DNA of 37,348 bases from Paracoccaceae bacterium (GCA_020425125.1 JAGQRV010000044.1:20617-57964), one strand, 5' to 3'. Numbered from the stretch's first letter, positions 7,280 through 17,595 are shown. The notes: generated from the sequence alone by a model not told the origin. Made by a program: numbers and translations.

Positions 7280-9535
7280 ATGACGCTGGGCGGCGGGCCG
7301 AACCTATCCGACCTACTGGCACAGGAGCGCCGCGCGCGCCTGGCTGCCGAGCGTATGCTCGAGCAGAAGAGCCGCGAATTGTTCACGGCCAACAAGAAGC
7401 TCGCCGATCACGCCCGGCTTCTGTCCGACGAGATCATCGTCAAGCGGAACGAGGTGCGGACCTTCCAGTCCGAAGCCGAAGTTCTGAAGGGCGAGAACAC
7501 ACAGGTCCGCGCCGACCTGCAGCGGGCCAGCCAGCAGGCGGTCCGTGCCGAACGGCGTTTGTGGGAAGCGCTGGAAACCATTCAGGACGGGTTTGCGGTC
7601 TACAACACCAAGAGCCAGCTGGTGATCGCCAACCGCGCCTACATGGCGATGTTCGAAGGGCTCGACACCATCCGGCCCGGCGCCACCTACGACGATATCC
7701 TGTCGATCCTCGCCGAAGACGGGCTTGTCGATATCGGCTTCGAGGAGGCGGCCGCCTGGCAGGCACGGATGCTGGCCCGCTGGCAGTCAGACCGGATCGA
7801 GCCGGTAACCCTGAAGCTCTGGGACGAGCGCTTCATCAAGCTGATCGACCGGCGGGCGCGGGACGGTGACATGGTCAGCCTGGCGCTCAACATCACGGAC
7901 ACGATCCGATACGAACAGCAACTCAGGGAAGAGCGCGGCCGGGCCGAGTCGGCCAACCGGGCCAAGTCCGCCTTCCTCGCCAACATGAGCCACGAGATCC
8001 GCACGCCGATGAACGGCGTCATCGGCATGGCGGAGCTGCTGTGCGACACCGATCTGACCGAAGAGCAGCGGCTCTATGCCGAAACCATCAAGAGTTCGGG
8101 CGAGACGCTTCTCGTCATCATCAATGACGTGCTCGACTACTCCAAGATCGAGGCACAGAAGATCACCCTCAATCCCGAATCCTTCGATCTGGAGCGGACG
8201 ATCCACGAGGTTCTGCTTCTGTTGAAGCCCACTGCCCAGTCCAAGGGCATCGATCTCATGGTGGATTTCGACCTGTTCCTGCCGACCCGATATATCGGTG
8301 ACCCCGGCCGGATCCGTCAGGTGCTGACGAACCTGATCGGAAACGCCGTGAAATTCACGCTTGAAGGTCATGTCCTGGTGCGGGTCACCGGCATCGGCGA
8401 AGCGACGGCCGAAACGCTTCAGGATCTGCACATTTCGGTCGAGGATACCGGGATCGGCATTGCAGCGGACAAGCTTGACCACATCTTCGGCGAGTTCAAC
8501 CAGGTCGAGGACGAACAGAACCGGAAGTTCGAAGGAACCGGCCTGGGGCTGGCCATCTCGCGGAAATTGATCGACCTGATGGGCGGCGAGGTCTGGGTGG
8601 AATCGGTTCTGGGCCAGGGTTCGTGCTTCGGCTTCCGCCTGTCGCTGCCTACCGACGAAGCGCCGCCCACGCCGATGGCAGTCGGGGTTGCGGCCGGTTC
8701 GGGGCGGATGCGCTCGGCCCTGGTGGTCGACGACCAGCAGATCAACCGCATGATCCTCGAGCGCCAGCTGACCGCCATGGGCCTTTCAGTCACGACACGG
8801 CGCGGCGGGAGCGAGGTCCTGTCCGAACCGGTCGGGGGCTATGACCTGATCCTATGCGACCACCAGATGCCGGACATGGACGGGGTGGAGCTTGCCCGGC
8901 ATCTCCGAGAGCGCGGCGAGACCGCCCCGATCCTGCTCCTCACCTCGGCTCCTTCGAACGTCACCGCGCATGCGGGTGAAGCCGGAGTGACCCTTGTCCT
9001 GCAGAAGCCGCTTCTGCGGCGTGATCTCTTCGACAAGATCGCACATCTCGGACCTCGGGGCGCCCTCAGTGAGCCGAGCGCTCCAAATTATCAGGCAGAG
9101 ACCGACGTACTGCCCGGACGCCGGCGCATCCGCATTCTGGCAGCCGAAGACAACCGCACGAACCAGCTCGTCTTCTCGAAGATGGTCTCAGATCTGCAGA
9201 TCGACCTGACCTTCGCGAACAATGGCCGCGAGGCCGTGGAGATCTTCGAGCGTCTGCATCCCGATATCGTCTTCATGGACATCTCGATGCCGGAAATGGA
9301 CGGCAAGGAAGCGGCGCGGCGGATCCGCGAGATCGAATTGCGCGACGGATGGACCCGCACGCCGATCTGCGCGATGACGGCCCATGCGATGAACGGCGAC
9401 GACACCGAAATTCTCGCTGCGGGAATCGATCACTACCTGACCAAGCCGCTGCGCAAGGCCGCGATTCACCAGATCATCGCGGAACACGCCCCCCCGGGAA
9501 CGGGCGGCGCGGCCGTGTCGCGGACGGCGGGCTGA
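7280..9535 (+). CDS. Cytoplasmic hybrid histidine kinase (coiled coil-PAS-HK-REC-REC)
   Basis: 751 residues, no membrane segment. Order: N-terminal coiled coil (about 10-95, Glu/Arg/Lys-rich heptads), PAS-type sensor (about 96-210), HisKA with phospho-acceptor H238 in [14 protein letters not shown], HATPase with N-box NLIGNA (351-356), D389-TGIGI and GTGLGL (419-424). Then receiver 1 (DD483-484, D527, K576) and receiver 2 (E623/D624, D667 in [12 protein letters not shown]722). Both receivers keep their acidic pocket, aspartate and lysine, so a phosphorelay is plausible, but there is no HPt domain in the protein or nearby. The signal is unknown. The ATG at 7280 follows CAGGACG. Converges on recQ. 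Confidence 0.93.
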   Translation: MTLGGGPNLSDLLAQERRARLAAERMLEQKSRELFTANKKLADHARLLSDEIIVKRNEVRTFQSEAEVLKGENTQVRADLQRASQQAVRAERRLWEALETIQDGFAVYNTKSQLVIANRAYMAMFEGLDTIRPGATYDDILSILAEDGLVDIGFEEAAAWQARMLARWQSDRIEPVTLKLWDERFIKLIDRRARDGDMVSLALNITDTIRYEQQLREERGRAESANRAKSAFLANMSHEIRTPMNGVIGMAELLCDTDLTEEQRLYAETIKSSGETLLVIINDVLDYSKIEAQKITLNPESFDLERTIHEVLLLLKPTAQSKGIDLMVDFDLFLPTRYIGDPGRIRQVLTNLIGNAVKFTLEGHVLVRVTGIGEATAETLQDLHISVEDTGIGIAADKLDHIFGEFNQVEDEQNRKFEGTGLGLAISRKLIDLMGGEVWVESVLGQGSCFGFRLSLPTDEAPPTPMAVGVAAGSGRMRSALVVDDQQINRMILERQLTAMGLSVTTRRGGSEVLSEPVGGYDLILCDHQMPDMDGVELARHLRERGETAPILLLTSAPSNVTAHAGEAGVTLVLQKPLLRRDLFDKIAHLGPRGALSEPSAPNYQAETDVLPGRRRIRILAAEDNRTNQLVFSKMVSDLQIDLTFANNGREAVEIFERLHPDIVFMDISMPEMDGKEAARRIREIELRDGWTRTPICAMTAHAMNGDDTEILAAGIDHYLTKPLRKAAIHQIIAEHAPPGTGGAAVSRTAG

Positions 9536-9540
9536 CAGAC

Positions 9541-9554
9541 GGCGCCCGGGCGCC
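9541..9554. terminator. Shared palindrome between convergent genes
   Basis: GGCGCCCGGGCGCC is a perfect 14-base palindrome occupying most of the 22-base gap between the hybrid kinase stop (plus) and the recQ stop (minus). It could serve as a two-way terminator hairpin. No T run on either side. Confidence 0.45.
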
Positions 9555-9557
9555 ACG

Positions 9558-11606
<2,049 letters not shown>

Positions 11607-11697
11607 CACGGGTCGGGCTTGGCCTGTCTGCTCGTTGCCGAACAGTCCCACAGGGCGACCCGCGGCACAAGCCCGGGTCCCCGCGGCGCAGCGCTGA

Positions 11698-11985
11698 TCA
11701 GTAGAACACCGCCATGTTGTTCATCAGGATGATCCGGATCGCGTAGACGGCCAGCAGACCCACGAGCGGCGCAAGGTCAAGCCCACCCATCGGCGGCAGG
11801 ATGCGCCGGATCGGCTGGTAGATCGGATCGAGCAGGCGGTTCAGACCGTACCAGATCGACCGGACCAGCTCCTGCCCGAGATTGAGGACCTGAAAATTGA
11901 TCAGCCAGCTCATGATGATGTGCGCGATCATCAGGAACCAGACCACGTCGAGGATCAGCAGCAGGATTTGAAACAGCGACGTCAT
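11698..11985 (-). CDS. YggT family inner-membrane protein
   Basis: 95 residues with two hydrophobic blocks (about 5-30 and 70-92) around the conserved YggT signature: a PIYQPIRRILPPMGGLDLAP stretch and then a hydrophobic helix. The family is integral membrane, linked in some bacteria with division or osmotic stress; biochemical function unknown. Divergent from the thioesterase gene across 138 bases, which must hold both promoters. Followed on the same strand by recQ. Confidence 0.9.
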   Translation of the reverse strand: MTSLFQILLLILDVVWFLMIAHIIMSWLINFQVLNLGQELVRSIWYGLNRLLDPIYQPIRRILPPMGGLDLAPLVGLLAVYAIRIILMNNMAVFY

Positions 11986-12123
11986 TCAAGGCCCTCGTCA
12001 GTTCGGCGATCGCTCGAGAGGTAAGCGGTCGACGCGCAAAGGACAAGCGCCGTGCCCGTGCCGCAACGTCGCCGTTGACGGGATCCGCGGGCCGGGCAAG
12101 TTGCCCCGCGAAGGAGCCGGCCC

Positions 12124-12678
12124 ATGTATCCGATCGTCCGTCTGGCCAAGGAAGTCGTCAAGTTTCGCGCCTCCCCGCGTCTGGGTCTGTTCGAGACGCA
12201 CCACTCCACGCACGTCTGCTGGCCGTGGGATATCGACCCCTGGCGCGAGTTGAACAACGGGCGCACCCTCACGCTCTATGATCTGGGACGGCTGGTCCTG
12301 GCCCAGCGAACCGCGCTGGTCCCGGTCCTGCAGCACGAGCGCTGGCAACTCGCCGTGGCCGGCTCCGTGGTGCGCTACCGGCGGCGGGTCCGCGCTTTCT
12401 ACCGGCTCGACATGGCCTCGCGCCTGGTCGGATGGGACGACAAGTTTCTCTATGCCGAGCAGTCGATGTGGCATCGCGGCACCTGTACCTCGCATCTGGT
12501 GGTGCGCATGGCTGTCACCGATGCCGCCGGGCTGGTGCGGATGGACCGCTTCGCGCGCGCGGTCGATCTGCCCGAGCCGCCGCCGCTGCCGGACTGGATC
12601 CGGACCTGGATCGAGGCCGAGGCCCGACGCCCCTGGCCACCGATGAGCGGCGACGACGCCGGTTCCGGCCCGCTCTGA
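12124..12678 (+). CDS. Hot-dog fold thioesterase-like protein
   Basis: 184 residues. The region WDIDPWRELNNGRTLTLYDLGR (about 35-56, seen in pieces) fits the 4HBT/4HBT_2 hot-dog signature, where an N-terminal strand carries D-x-x-x-x-NN and leads into the long helix. Later strands include YRRRVRAFYRLDMASRLVGWDD, matching the family's second half. Related proteins (THEM6-like) are acyl-CoA thioesterases, but the substrate is unknown. The Pro-rich C-terminus is likely disordered. GAAGGAG precedes the ATG at good spacing. The UMF1 transporter follows after 73 bases and may share its transcript. Confidence 0.78.
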   Translation: MYPIVRLAKEVVKFRASPRLGLFETHHSTHVCWPWDIDPWRELNNGRTLTLYDLGRLVLAQRTALVPVLQHERWQLAVAGSVVRYRRRVRAFYRLDMASRLVGWDDKFLYAEQSMWHRGTCTSHLVVRMAVTDAAGLVRMDRFARAVDLPEPPPLPDWIRTWIEAEARRPWPPMSGDDAGSGPL

Positions 12679-12751
12679 CCGGCGCCGGTTTGGCGATTGC
12701 CGCGCTGCCGCGGCTTCGCCATAGTCGCGCCGGTGTAAGGGGTGCGGTGTC

Positions 12752-14101
12752 ATGCAGGACGGACAGACGGCGCGGCGGATCTGGGGCTGGTACTTCTTCG
12801 ACTGGGCCAGTCAGCCCTACAACACCCTGCTCGTCACCTTCATCTTCGGTCCCTATCTCAAGGATCTGATGGGTCAGGGCGCCGAAGCGCAGGCCGCCTG
12901 GGGCTACGCCATGGGGCTGGCCGGGATAGTGATCGCATGCCTGGCTCCGGTGCTGGGCAGCATCGCCGATCATACCGGGCCGCGGATGCGGCTGCGTTTC
13001 ATCTGGATCTGCTCGGGTCTCTACGTGGTGGGCGCGCTGGAGCTTTGGGAGGCCGCGCCGGATCATTTCGACCTCTGGCGCACCCTCGGCTTCTTCGGGC
13101 TCGGCCTCGTCGGCATGGAACTGGCCACGATCTTCACCAACGCGATGTTGCCCGAGCTCGGGCCGCGCTCGCAGCTTGGCCGCATTTCGGGGACCGGCTG
13201 GGCCTTCGGCAACCTGGGCGGTCTCATCTCGCTGATCTTCGTGCTGCTGCTGCTCGCCGAGAGCGGTCCGTCGGGCCACACGCTGCTGGGCATCCCGCCG
13301 ATTCTCGGGCTTGACCCAGCGGTGCGCGAGGGAACGCGGGCGGTCGGGCCGTTCACGGCGCTCTGGTACGTCGTCTTCATGATCCCGTTCTTTGCCTGGG
13401 TGCGGGAAGTTGGCGATCCGACGCGGCCAGGGCTTGCCACTGCCGCGCGGCGGGCCTGGCCCGAACTGCGGAACGCCCTGATTGCATTGTCGGCCCGGCG
13501 AAGCCTCGCCACGTTTCTTGCGGCCTCCATGTTCTACCGCGACGCGCTGAACGGGCTCTACACCTTCGGCGGCATCTATGCCGCGGGAGTGCTGGGATGG
13601 ACGGTGACGGATGTCGGCATCTTCGGCATCGTCGCGATCATCGCGGCCACCGTCGTCGGCTGGATTGGCGGGCAGTGCGATGCGCGCTTCGGACCCAAGG
13701 CAGTGATGATGACCGCTCTGGTGACGCTCTGCCTCGTGACCTGCATCGCCGTCACCATCTCGCGCGACGGTGTACTCGGATTTTCCACGAGACCGGGGAG
13801 CCCGTGGCCGGACGTCGCCTTCTACGCCGTCGGTGCGATCATCGGCGCCGCCGGAAGCGTCCTGCAAGCCTCGTCCCGGGGAATGATGGTCCGGCAGGCC
13901 GATCCGGCGCGGATCACGCAGGGCTTCGGACTCTATGCACTGACCGGAAAGGCGACAGCCTTTCTCGCCCCGTTTTCGGTCGCCCTGGTGACCGATCTCA
14001 GCGGCAGCCAGCAAATCGGCATCTTCCCGTTGCTCGCCCTTTTCCTCGTCGGACTGATCCTGCTAGTCTGGGTCCGAGCAGAAGGGGACACATCAAGATG
14101 A
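12752..14101 (+). CDS. MFS transporter, UMF1/Atg22-like family
   Basis: 449 residues with about 12 predicted membrane helices. The N-terminus RRIWGWYFFDWASQPYNTL is the hallmark of the UMF1 (BtlA/Atg22-like) family. Helices seen include GYAMGLAGIVIACLAPVLGS and GGLISLIFVLLLLAE, with a long cytoplasmic loop near residues 225-250. The substrate is unknown; yeast Atg22 exports amino acids from vacuoles, which cannot be carried over. The TGA overlaps the mepA start (ATGA, 14098-14101), implying translational coupling with the murein endopeptidase, so transport of cell-wall turnover products is a possible but unproven role. Confidence 0.9.
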   Translation: MQDGQTARRIWGWYFFDWASQPYNTLLVTFIFGPYLKDLMGQGAEAQAAWGYAMGLAGIVIACLAPVLGSIADHTGPRMRLRFIWICSGLYVVGALELWEAAPDHFDLWRTLGFFGLGLVGMELATIFTNAMLPELGPRSQLGRISGTGWAFGNLGGLISLIFVLLLLAESGPSGHTLLGIPPILGLDPAVREGTRAVGPFTALWYVVFMIPFFAWVREVGDPTRPGLATAARRAWPELRNALIALSARRSLATFLAASMFYRDALNGLYTFGGIYAAGVLGWTVTDVGIFGIVAIIAATVVGWIGGQCDARFGPKAVMMTALVTLCLVTCIAVTISRDGVLGFSTRPGSPWPDVAFYAVGAIIGAAGSVLQASSRGMMVRQADPARITQGFGLYALTGKATAFLAPFSVALVTDLSGSQQIGIFPLLALFLVGLILLVWVRAEGDTSR

Positions 14102-14994
14102 CCCGTTTTCGAGCAGCCTGCCTGATCGCCGGCCTCGGCGTTGCCTGCGCCGCCACCAGCGCCACTGCCGAACCGCGGGCCTATCAGCTCTTCGGCGCCG
14201 AAAGTGTCGGATCCGCACATTTTCCCGAGGCCATCGGAACCTATGCCAAGGGTTGCGGCGCCGGACTGGTCGAACTACCCGAAACTGGCCCGACATGGCA
14301 GGCGATGCGGCTGTCGCGGAACCGGAACTGGGGCCACCCCGCGACGATCGCCTTCATCGAACGCCTCAGCCGCTTTGCCGCGACCCAGCCGGGCTGGTCC
14401 GGGCTCTATGTCGGCGACATCAGCCAGCCTCGCGGCGGGCCGATGCTGTCGGGCCACGCCAGCCACCAGATCGGGCTCGACGCCGATATCTGGATGCTGC
14501 CGCCCAAGTCGGTTCATCTCAGCCGCAGCGAGCGCGAGAAGATCAGTTCGGTCTCGGTCCGATCCGCCGACCAGCGCCACGTCACCGGCGCCTGGACACC
14601 GCAGCACGAGGCCATCCTGAAGGCCGCCGCGCAGGATCCCGCGGTGGACCGCATCTTCGTCACCGCACCTGCCAAGATCGCCATGTGCGCCAAGCGCCGA
14701 CCCGGCGACGACGCGTGGCTCCAGAAGATCCGGCCGCTCTACGGGCACAATTACCATTTCCATGTCCGCATGAAATGCCCGCCCGGCAGCGATGCCTGCG
14801 TGACACAGAGGCCGACGGTGAACGAATTGTCGAAGGGCGGCAGCGGCTGTGACGAGACACTGACGTGGTGGGTCACCGACTATCTCAATCCGCCGAAAGG
14901 ACCCAGCAAGCCCGGACCGAAGGTCCGCGGACCGAAGGACTACACCCTCGCAGATCTGCCGAACGAATGCCGCGCCGTTCTCGCCGCACAGTGA
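14098..14994 (+). CDS. mepA: Penicillin-insensitive murein endopeptidase
   Basis: LAS-type zinc peptidase cutting D-Ala-meso-DAP cross-links in peptidoglycan, in the periplasm. 298 residues; signal peptide about 1-24 (hydrophobic core CLIAGLGVACAATSA, likely cleavage after ATA). Zinc and active-site residues aligned with E. coli MepA: H120, H123 and D130 in SGHASHQIGLDADIW, and H217, H220 and H222 in YGHNYHFHVRMKCP. Several cysteines in the second half suggest disulfides, in keeping with periplasmic location. Starts in the ATGA overlap with the MFS gene and overlaps the next gene by 28 bases, a tight operon. Confidence 0.95.
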   Translation: MTRFRAACLIAGLGVACAATSATAEPRAYQLFGAESVGSAHFPEAIGTYAKGCGAGLVELPETGPTWQAMRLSRNRNWGHPATIAFIERLSRFAATQPGWSGLYVGDISQPRGGPMLSGHASHQIGLDADIWMLPPKSVHLSRSEREKISSVSVRSADQRHVTGAWTPQHEAILKAAAQDPAVDRIFVTAPAKIAMCAKRRPGDDAWLQKIRPLYGHNYHFHVRMKCPPGSDACVTQRPTVNELSKGGSGCDETLTWWVTDYLNPPKGPSKPGPKVRGPKDYTLADLPNECRAVLAAQ

Positions 14995-15899
14995 TTGCCG
15001 CCGTGGTCGCGCTGTTAGGGGCCGTCACGGCGTCCGGGGCGGTTCCCGAACCGGCGGAGCTTGTCAGCAGCTACACGTGGCGGGCCGGCGATTTCGAACA
15101 TTTCGGCGGCTTCTCGGGCCTTGAGGTCAGCGACGACGGCACCAGCTTCGTGACCATTTCGGACGAGGCCTGGATCGTCCGCGGAAATTTCGTGCGCGAG
15201 GATGGTCGGATCCTCGGGATCGCCGCCGACCCGCCGGTCGAGATCCGGAATTCTAGCGGAAAGAAACCCGGGAGGTTTCAGGCCAACTCCGAAGGTCTCG
15301 CTCTCGACGCCGAGGGCAGACTCTGGGTGTCCTTCGAAGGATATGCGCGGGTGAACTATCTGCCACCGGGTGAGAACCGGCTGCACTGGATCGACCGCGG
15401 CCCCGACTTTGACAACTTCCAGACCAATTCCGGCATGGAAGCCTTGGCCATCGATCCGGAAGGCCGGCCGATCACGATCCTGGAACGTTCGGGAGATCTG
15501 AAGCGTCCGTTCCCGGTTTACCGTCTGGAGGCGGACGGACGTTGGACCAATCCCTATGCGGTGCGCCGCGAGCCGCCCTTTCTTCCCGTCGGCGCCGACA
15601 CGGGGCCGGATGGGCACCTTTACCTGCTCGAACGCCATTTCGCCGGCATCGGCTTCCGCAGCCGCGTCCGCAGCTTTGCCTACGGCCCCAACGGTCTGGA
15701 AGACGAGCGGCTGATTCTGGAAACATCCTTGGGGCAGCACGACAACCTTGAAGGACTTTCGGTCTGGCGCGATTCAGACGGCGACATCCGGCTCACGATG
15801 ATCTCCGACGACAATTTCAACATCTTCCAGAAGACCGAGGTGGTCGAATACCGGATCCGGCCCGACGCGGCCGATGACAGCCGGCGCCGCCCGCGATAG
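14967..15899 (+). CDS. Secreted 'esterase-like activity of phytase' family protein
   Basis: 310 residues from the ATG at 14967, which gives a signal peptide (basic RRSRR, then TVIAAVVALLGAVTASGA, cleavage about residue 24). The mature part is a beta-propeller-like domain of the phytase-like family: GGFSGLEVSDDGTSFVTISD, NSEGLALDAEGRLWVSFE, GMEALAIDPEGRPITILE and DNLEGLSVWRD repeat a G/S-x-E-x-L motif. Enzymatic activity is poorly established in the family, so substrate is left open. Overlaps mepA by 28 bases; probably an envelope protein produced together with it. Confidence 0.87.
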   Translation: MPRRSRRTVIAAVVALLGAVTASGAVPEPAELVSSYTWRAGDFEHFGGFSGLEVSDDGTSFVTISDEAWIVRGNFVREDGRILGIAADPPVEIRNSSGKKPGRFQANSEGLALDAEGRLWVSFEGYARVNYLPPGENRLHWIDRGPDFDNFQTNSGMEALAIDPEGRPITILERSGDLKRPFPVYRLEADGRWTNPYAVRREPPFLPVGADTGPDGHLYLLERHFAGIGFRSRVRSFAYGPNGLEDERLILETSLGQHDNLEGLSVWRDSDGDIRLTMISDDNFNIFQKTEVVEYRIRPDAADDSRRRPR

Positions 15900-15944
15900 C
15901 CGGGTCCAGGACCGTCGCCTTGAAACCGCCGGCGCGCGCGTGTA

Positions 15945-15978
15945 CGGAGACCCGTCCCGCATCGGGGCCAAGTCTCCG
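15945..15978 (+). promoter_or_regulatory. Nested hairpin in the yhhQ leader
   Basis: CGGAGAC (15945-15951) pairs perfectly with GTCTCCG (15972-15978). Inside, CCCG and CGGG can form a second short stem with loop CAT. The structure ends 28 bases before the yhhQ ATG. Shape and place would suit a cis-regulatory RNA, but it does not obviously match any preQ1 riboswitch class I know, and it could also be part of the end of the preceding transcript. Confidence 0.4.
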
Positions 15979-16006
15979 CAACCTTGTGAAAACGGAACCT
16001 CGCTTC

Positions 16007-16630
16007 ATGTCCACGCGGCTCGTGCCCGGCATTCTCGCCATGGCGGCGATCGTCGTCGCCTCGAACATCCTCGTGCAGTTTCTGTTCGGGAACTGGCTCA
16101 CCTGGGGAGCCTTCACGTATCCGTTTGCATTTCTGGTCACCGATGTGACCAACCGGGTCCAGGGACCGGCAGCAGCGCGCCGCGTGGTGGTCGCGGGATT
16201 CGCCGTGGGCGTCGCCTGCTCGCTGATCGGCACGCAAATCCAGGGTGAGTTCGGTCCGCTGGTCACGCTGCGGATTGCGCTCGGGTCGGGCCTTGCCTTT
16301 CTCACCGCGCAGCTTCTCGACGTCACCGTCTTCAACCGGCTGCGGGCCGGCAGCTGGTGGCGCGCCCCGATCGTCTCGACCCTTGCAGGCTCGACGCTGG
16401 ATACCGCGATCTTCTTCTCGATCGCCTTCGCCGCCGCGTTCAGCTTCATCGACCCGTCGAGCGACGTTGCCTGGGCAAACGAGTCGCTGCCGCTTCTGGG
16501 CACCGGTCCGGCCGCGCCGCTATGGGTTTCGCTGGCCGTCGCCGACTGGAGCGTGAAGCTCGCACTTGCAGTCCTGGCGCTGATTCCGTTCCGCCTGATC
16601 GTCGCGCGGCTGGTGGCCCGGCCGGCCTGA
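16007..16630 (+). CDS. yhhQ: Queuosine precursor transporter (VUT family, YhhQ-like)
   Basis: Imports 7-deazaguanine precursors (preQ0/preQ1) for tRNA queuosine. 207 residues, about six membrane helices. It follows E. coli YhhQ closely by pattern: SNILVQF at helix 1, TWGAFTYPFAFLVTDVTNR (family signature with Pro and TD-x-x-N/T-R), LDVTVFNRLR then WWRAPIVSTLAGSTLDTAIF, and a C-terminal DWSVKLALAVLALIPFR helix. The ATG at 16007 is preferred because the YhhQ alignment begins here; a GTG shortly upstream is possible. No queuosine biosynthesis genes are in the window. Upstream leader carries a nested hairpin. Confidence 0.93.
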   Translation: MSTRLVPGILAMAAIVVASNILVQFLFGNWLTWGAFTYPFAFLVTDVTNRVQGPAAARRVVVAGFAVGVACSLIGTQIQGEFGPLVTLRIALGSGLAFLTAQLLDVTVFNRLRAGSWWRAPIVSTLAGSTLDTAIFFSIAFAAAFSFIDPSSDVAWANESLPLLGTGPAAPLWVSLAVADWSVKLALAVLALIPFRLIVARLVARPA

Positions 16631-16716
16631 ACGGGCGTCCCGACGGACGCCGATCTCGGACACCCCCGGGCGATTCACGCGCTGCCGCATTTCCCGGCGG
16701 AAGACGCGGGAGCATC

Positions 16717-16740
16717 AGCGGCCACGCAAGCGTGGCCGCT
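16717..16740 (+). terminator. Hairpin after yhhQ
   Basis: AGCGGCCACGC (16717-16727) and GCGTGGCCGCT (16730-16740) form a perfect inverted repeat; sterically the loop is about CAAG. It lies 87 bases after the yhhQ stop and before the promoter-like sequence of the next unit. No T run, so a terminator call is moderate. Confidence 0.5.
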
Positions 16741-16757
16741 GGCGCCGGCAATTTCAT

Positions 16758-16763
16758 TTGACA
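16758..16763 (+). promoter_or_regulatory. Consensus -35 box (TTGACA)
   Basis: A perfect TTGACA in a locally AT-richer stretch. The hexamer 17 bases further (ACGCTG) is a poor -10, which is not unusual in this group. If used, transcription would start near 16795 and produce an RNA of about 180 bases ending at the terminator near 16977. Confidence 0.4.
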
Positions 16764-16804
16764 TTCATCCCTTCGATGGCACGCTGAACTCAGGTGCAAC
16801 AAGC

Positions 16805-16821
16805 GAAAGGAGGTGATCCAG
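16805..16821 (+). promoter_or_regulatory. Extreme Shine-Dalgarno block complementary to the 16S tail
   Basis: GAAAGGAGGTGATCCAG. The core AAGGAGGTGATCC (16807-16819) is fully complementary to the near-universal 16S 3' tail GGATCACCTCCTT; the flanks extend the match to 17 bases if the 16S ends as usual in Rhodobacterales. The GTG start begins at the last base. CCAGT (16818-16822) can also pair with ACTGG (16835-16839), placing the start in a small hairpin. Confidence 0.7.
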
Positions 16822-16877
16822 TGTCTAGAGAGGTACTGGAGTGCGGCATCGGTAAAGTTCGGGGGGGGCGCCCGTAG
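16821..16877 (+). CDS. 18-codon small ORF behind the extreme ribosome site
   Basis: GTG start, TAG at 16875-16877, product MSREVLECGIGKVRGGRP. GGAGGT ends 6 bases before the GTG, ideal spacing. The last codons pass through eight consecutive G (16861-16868). Loss or skipping of one G would join the frame to one running to a TAG at 17044-17046 and give about 75 residues, including GHSNWTEVLNRPPPVV. Whether the short, the long or neither product is made cannot be told here. No homologue recognised with certainty. Confidence 0.4.
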   Translation: MSREVLECGIGKVRGGRP

Positions 16878-16948
16878 GGTACCCCAATTGGCCAAAGGCC
16901 ACTCGAACTGGACGGAGGTCCTGAACCGACCACCTCCTGTCGTCTCGG

Positions 16949-16977
16949 AAGGGTCGCCCAAAAGGCGGCCCTTTCTG
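16949..16977 (+). terminator. Intrinsic terminator of the small unit
   Basis: AAGGGTCGCC (16949-16958) and GGCGGCCCTT (16964-16973) form a 10-bp stem with one G-T pair, loop CAAAA, then a short T-rich tail (TTTCTG, counting from 16972). This is the best intrinsic terminator in the window. It lies 72 bases after the small ORF stop. Confidence 0.75.
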
Positions 16978-17100
16978 CGTCGAGGCCTCAATCCAGTTTC
17001 AAATCCCCGTCGCAGCTGCAACGTCTGCTGTGGCGCCCGTTGCTAGGTTTGCCGTCCATGCCCCGAGACCCTATGAGATAGCCGAGGGAGGGCCGCCGGC

Positions 17101-17523
17101 GTGCTCAGAATCGACGACACCATCACGCTCGAAGACTGGGAGATGACCGAGTCGTTCATCCGCGCCTCGGGGCCGGGCGGCCAGAACGTCAACAAGGTCG
17201 CCACCGCCGTCGAACTCAGATTCGAAGCAGCGCGGAGCCCCAACCTTCCCGTGCAGGTCAAGAATCGCCTGCGCCGCATCGCCGGCCGGCGCTGGACCGA
17301 AGACGGCGCAATTGTCCTCAAGGTCGACGAGACGCGCAGCCAGGCCCGCAACCGCGAGATCGCGCGTACCCGTCTGGTCGATCTGATCCGCGAGGCGGCG
17401 GTCGCCCCGAAGCCACGCCGCCCGACGCGACCCACTCCAGGAAGCATCCGCCGACGGCTCGACTCCAAGACCCGTCGGGGCGCCGTCAAGGCGCTGCGCG
17501 GGCCGGTGGATGATGAAACCTGA
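17101..17523 (+). CDS. arfB: Alternative ribosome-rescue factor ArfB (peptidyl-tRNA hydrolase)
   Basis: Releases peptides from ribosomes stalled on mRNA lacking a stop codon. 140 residues, normal length. The release-factor domain carries GPGGQNVNK with GGQ at 26-28. The C-terminal tail is strongly basic (PRRPTRPTP through RRRLDSKTRRG), the part known to insert into the empty mRNA channel. GTG start at 17101 with GAGGGAGG upstream, matching the family start (LRIDDTITL). The next gene begins about 70 bases downstream, possibly in the same transcript. Confidence 0.94.
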   Translation: MLRIDDTITLEDWEMTESFIRASGPGGQNVNKVATAVELRFEAARSPNLPVQVKNRLRRIAGRRWTEDGAIVLKVDETRSQARNREIARTRLVDLIREAAVAPKPRRPTRPTPGSIRRRLDSKTRRGAVKALRGPVDDET

Positions 17524-17595
17524 TTCCGCGGCCTCGCGAATTGGGGGCTGGTGGCAGATATTTCGGAGGCACGAGTCCTTTGGCGGGGCGGCGCG

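Larger units (their letters stand above)
16795..16978 (+). ncRNA. Candidate small structured mRNA/sRNA unit
   Basis: Boundaries inferred from the -35 box and the terminator. Elements in order: extended anti-16S block (16805-16821), 18-codon frame (16821-16877), run of eight G (16861-16868), GGCC-AAA-GGCC mini hairpin (about 16891-16901), and a hairpin of GACGGAGGT (16911-16919) with ACCTCC (16932-16937), bulged T, GTC (16939-16941). The ACCTCCT arm (16932-16938) could instead pair with AGGAGGT of the ribosome site (16808-16814), so two exclusive folds exist on paper. I do not recognise a known RNA family. Transcription and function are inference. Confidence 0.45.

Noticed and set aside
15901-16006. 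Known preQ1 riboswitch
   Set aside because: No H-type pseudoknot pattern with the A-rich tail of preQ1-I, nor the layout of classes II or III, could be drawn by eye.
16805-16821. Fragment of an rRNA gene (antisense 16S end)
   Set aside because: The match stops at 17 bases with no further 16S similarity on either side, and it has ideal spacing to a start codon, so a ribosome site is the better reading.
16813-17046. 77-residue frame treated as a gene in its own right
   Set aside because: Its GTG start lies inside the ribosome-site block and the frame runs through an intrinsic terminator. It is kept only as a possible slippage product.
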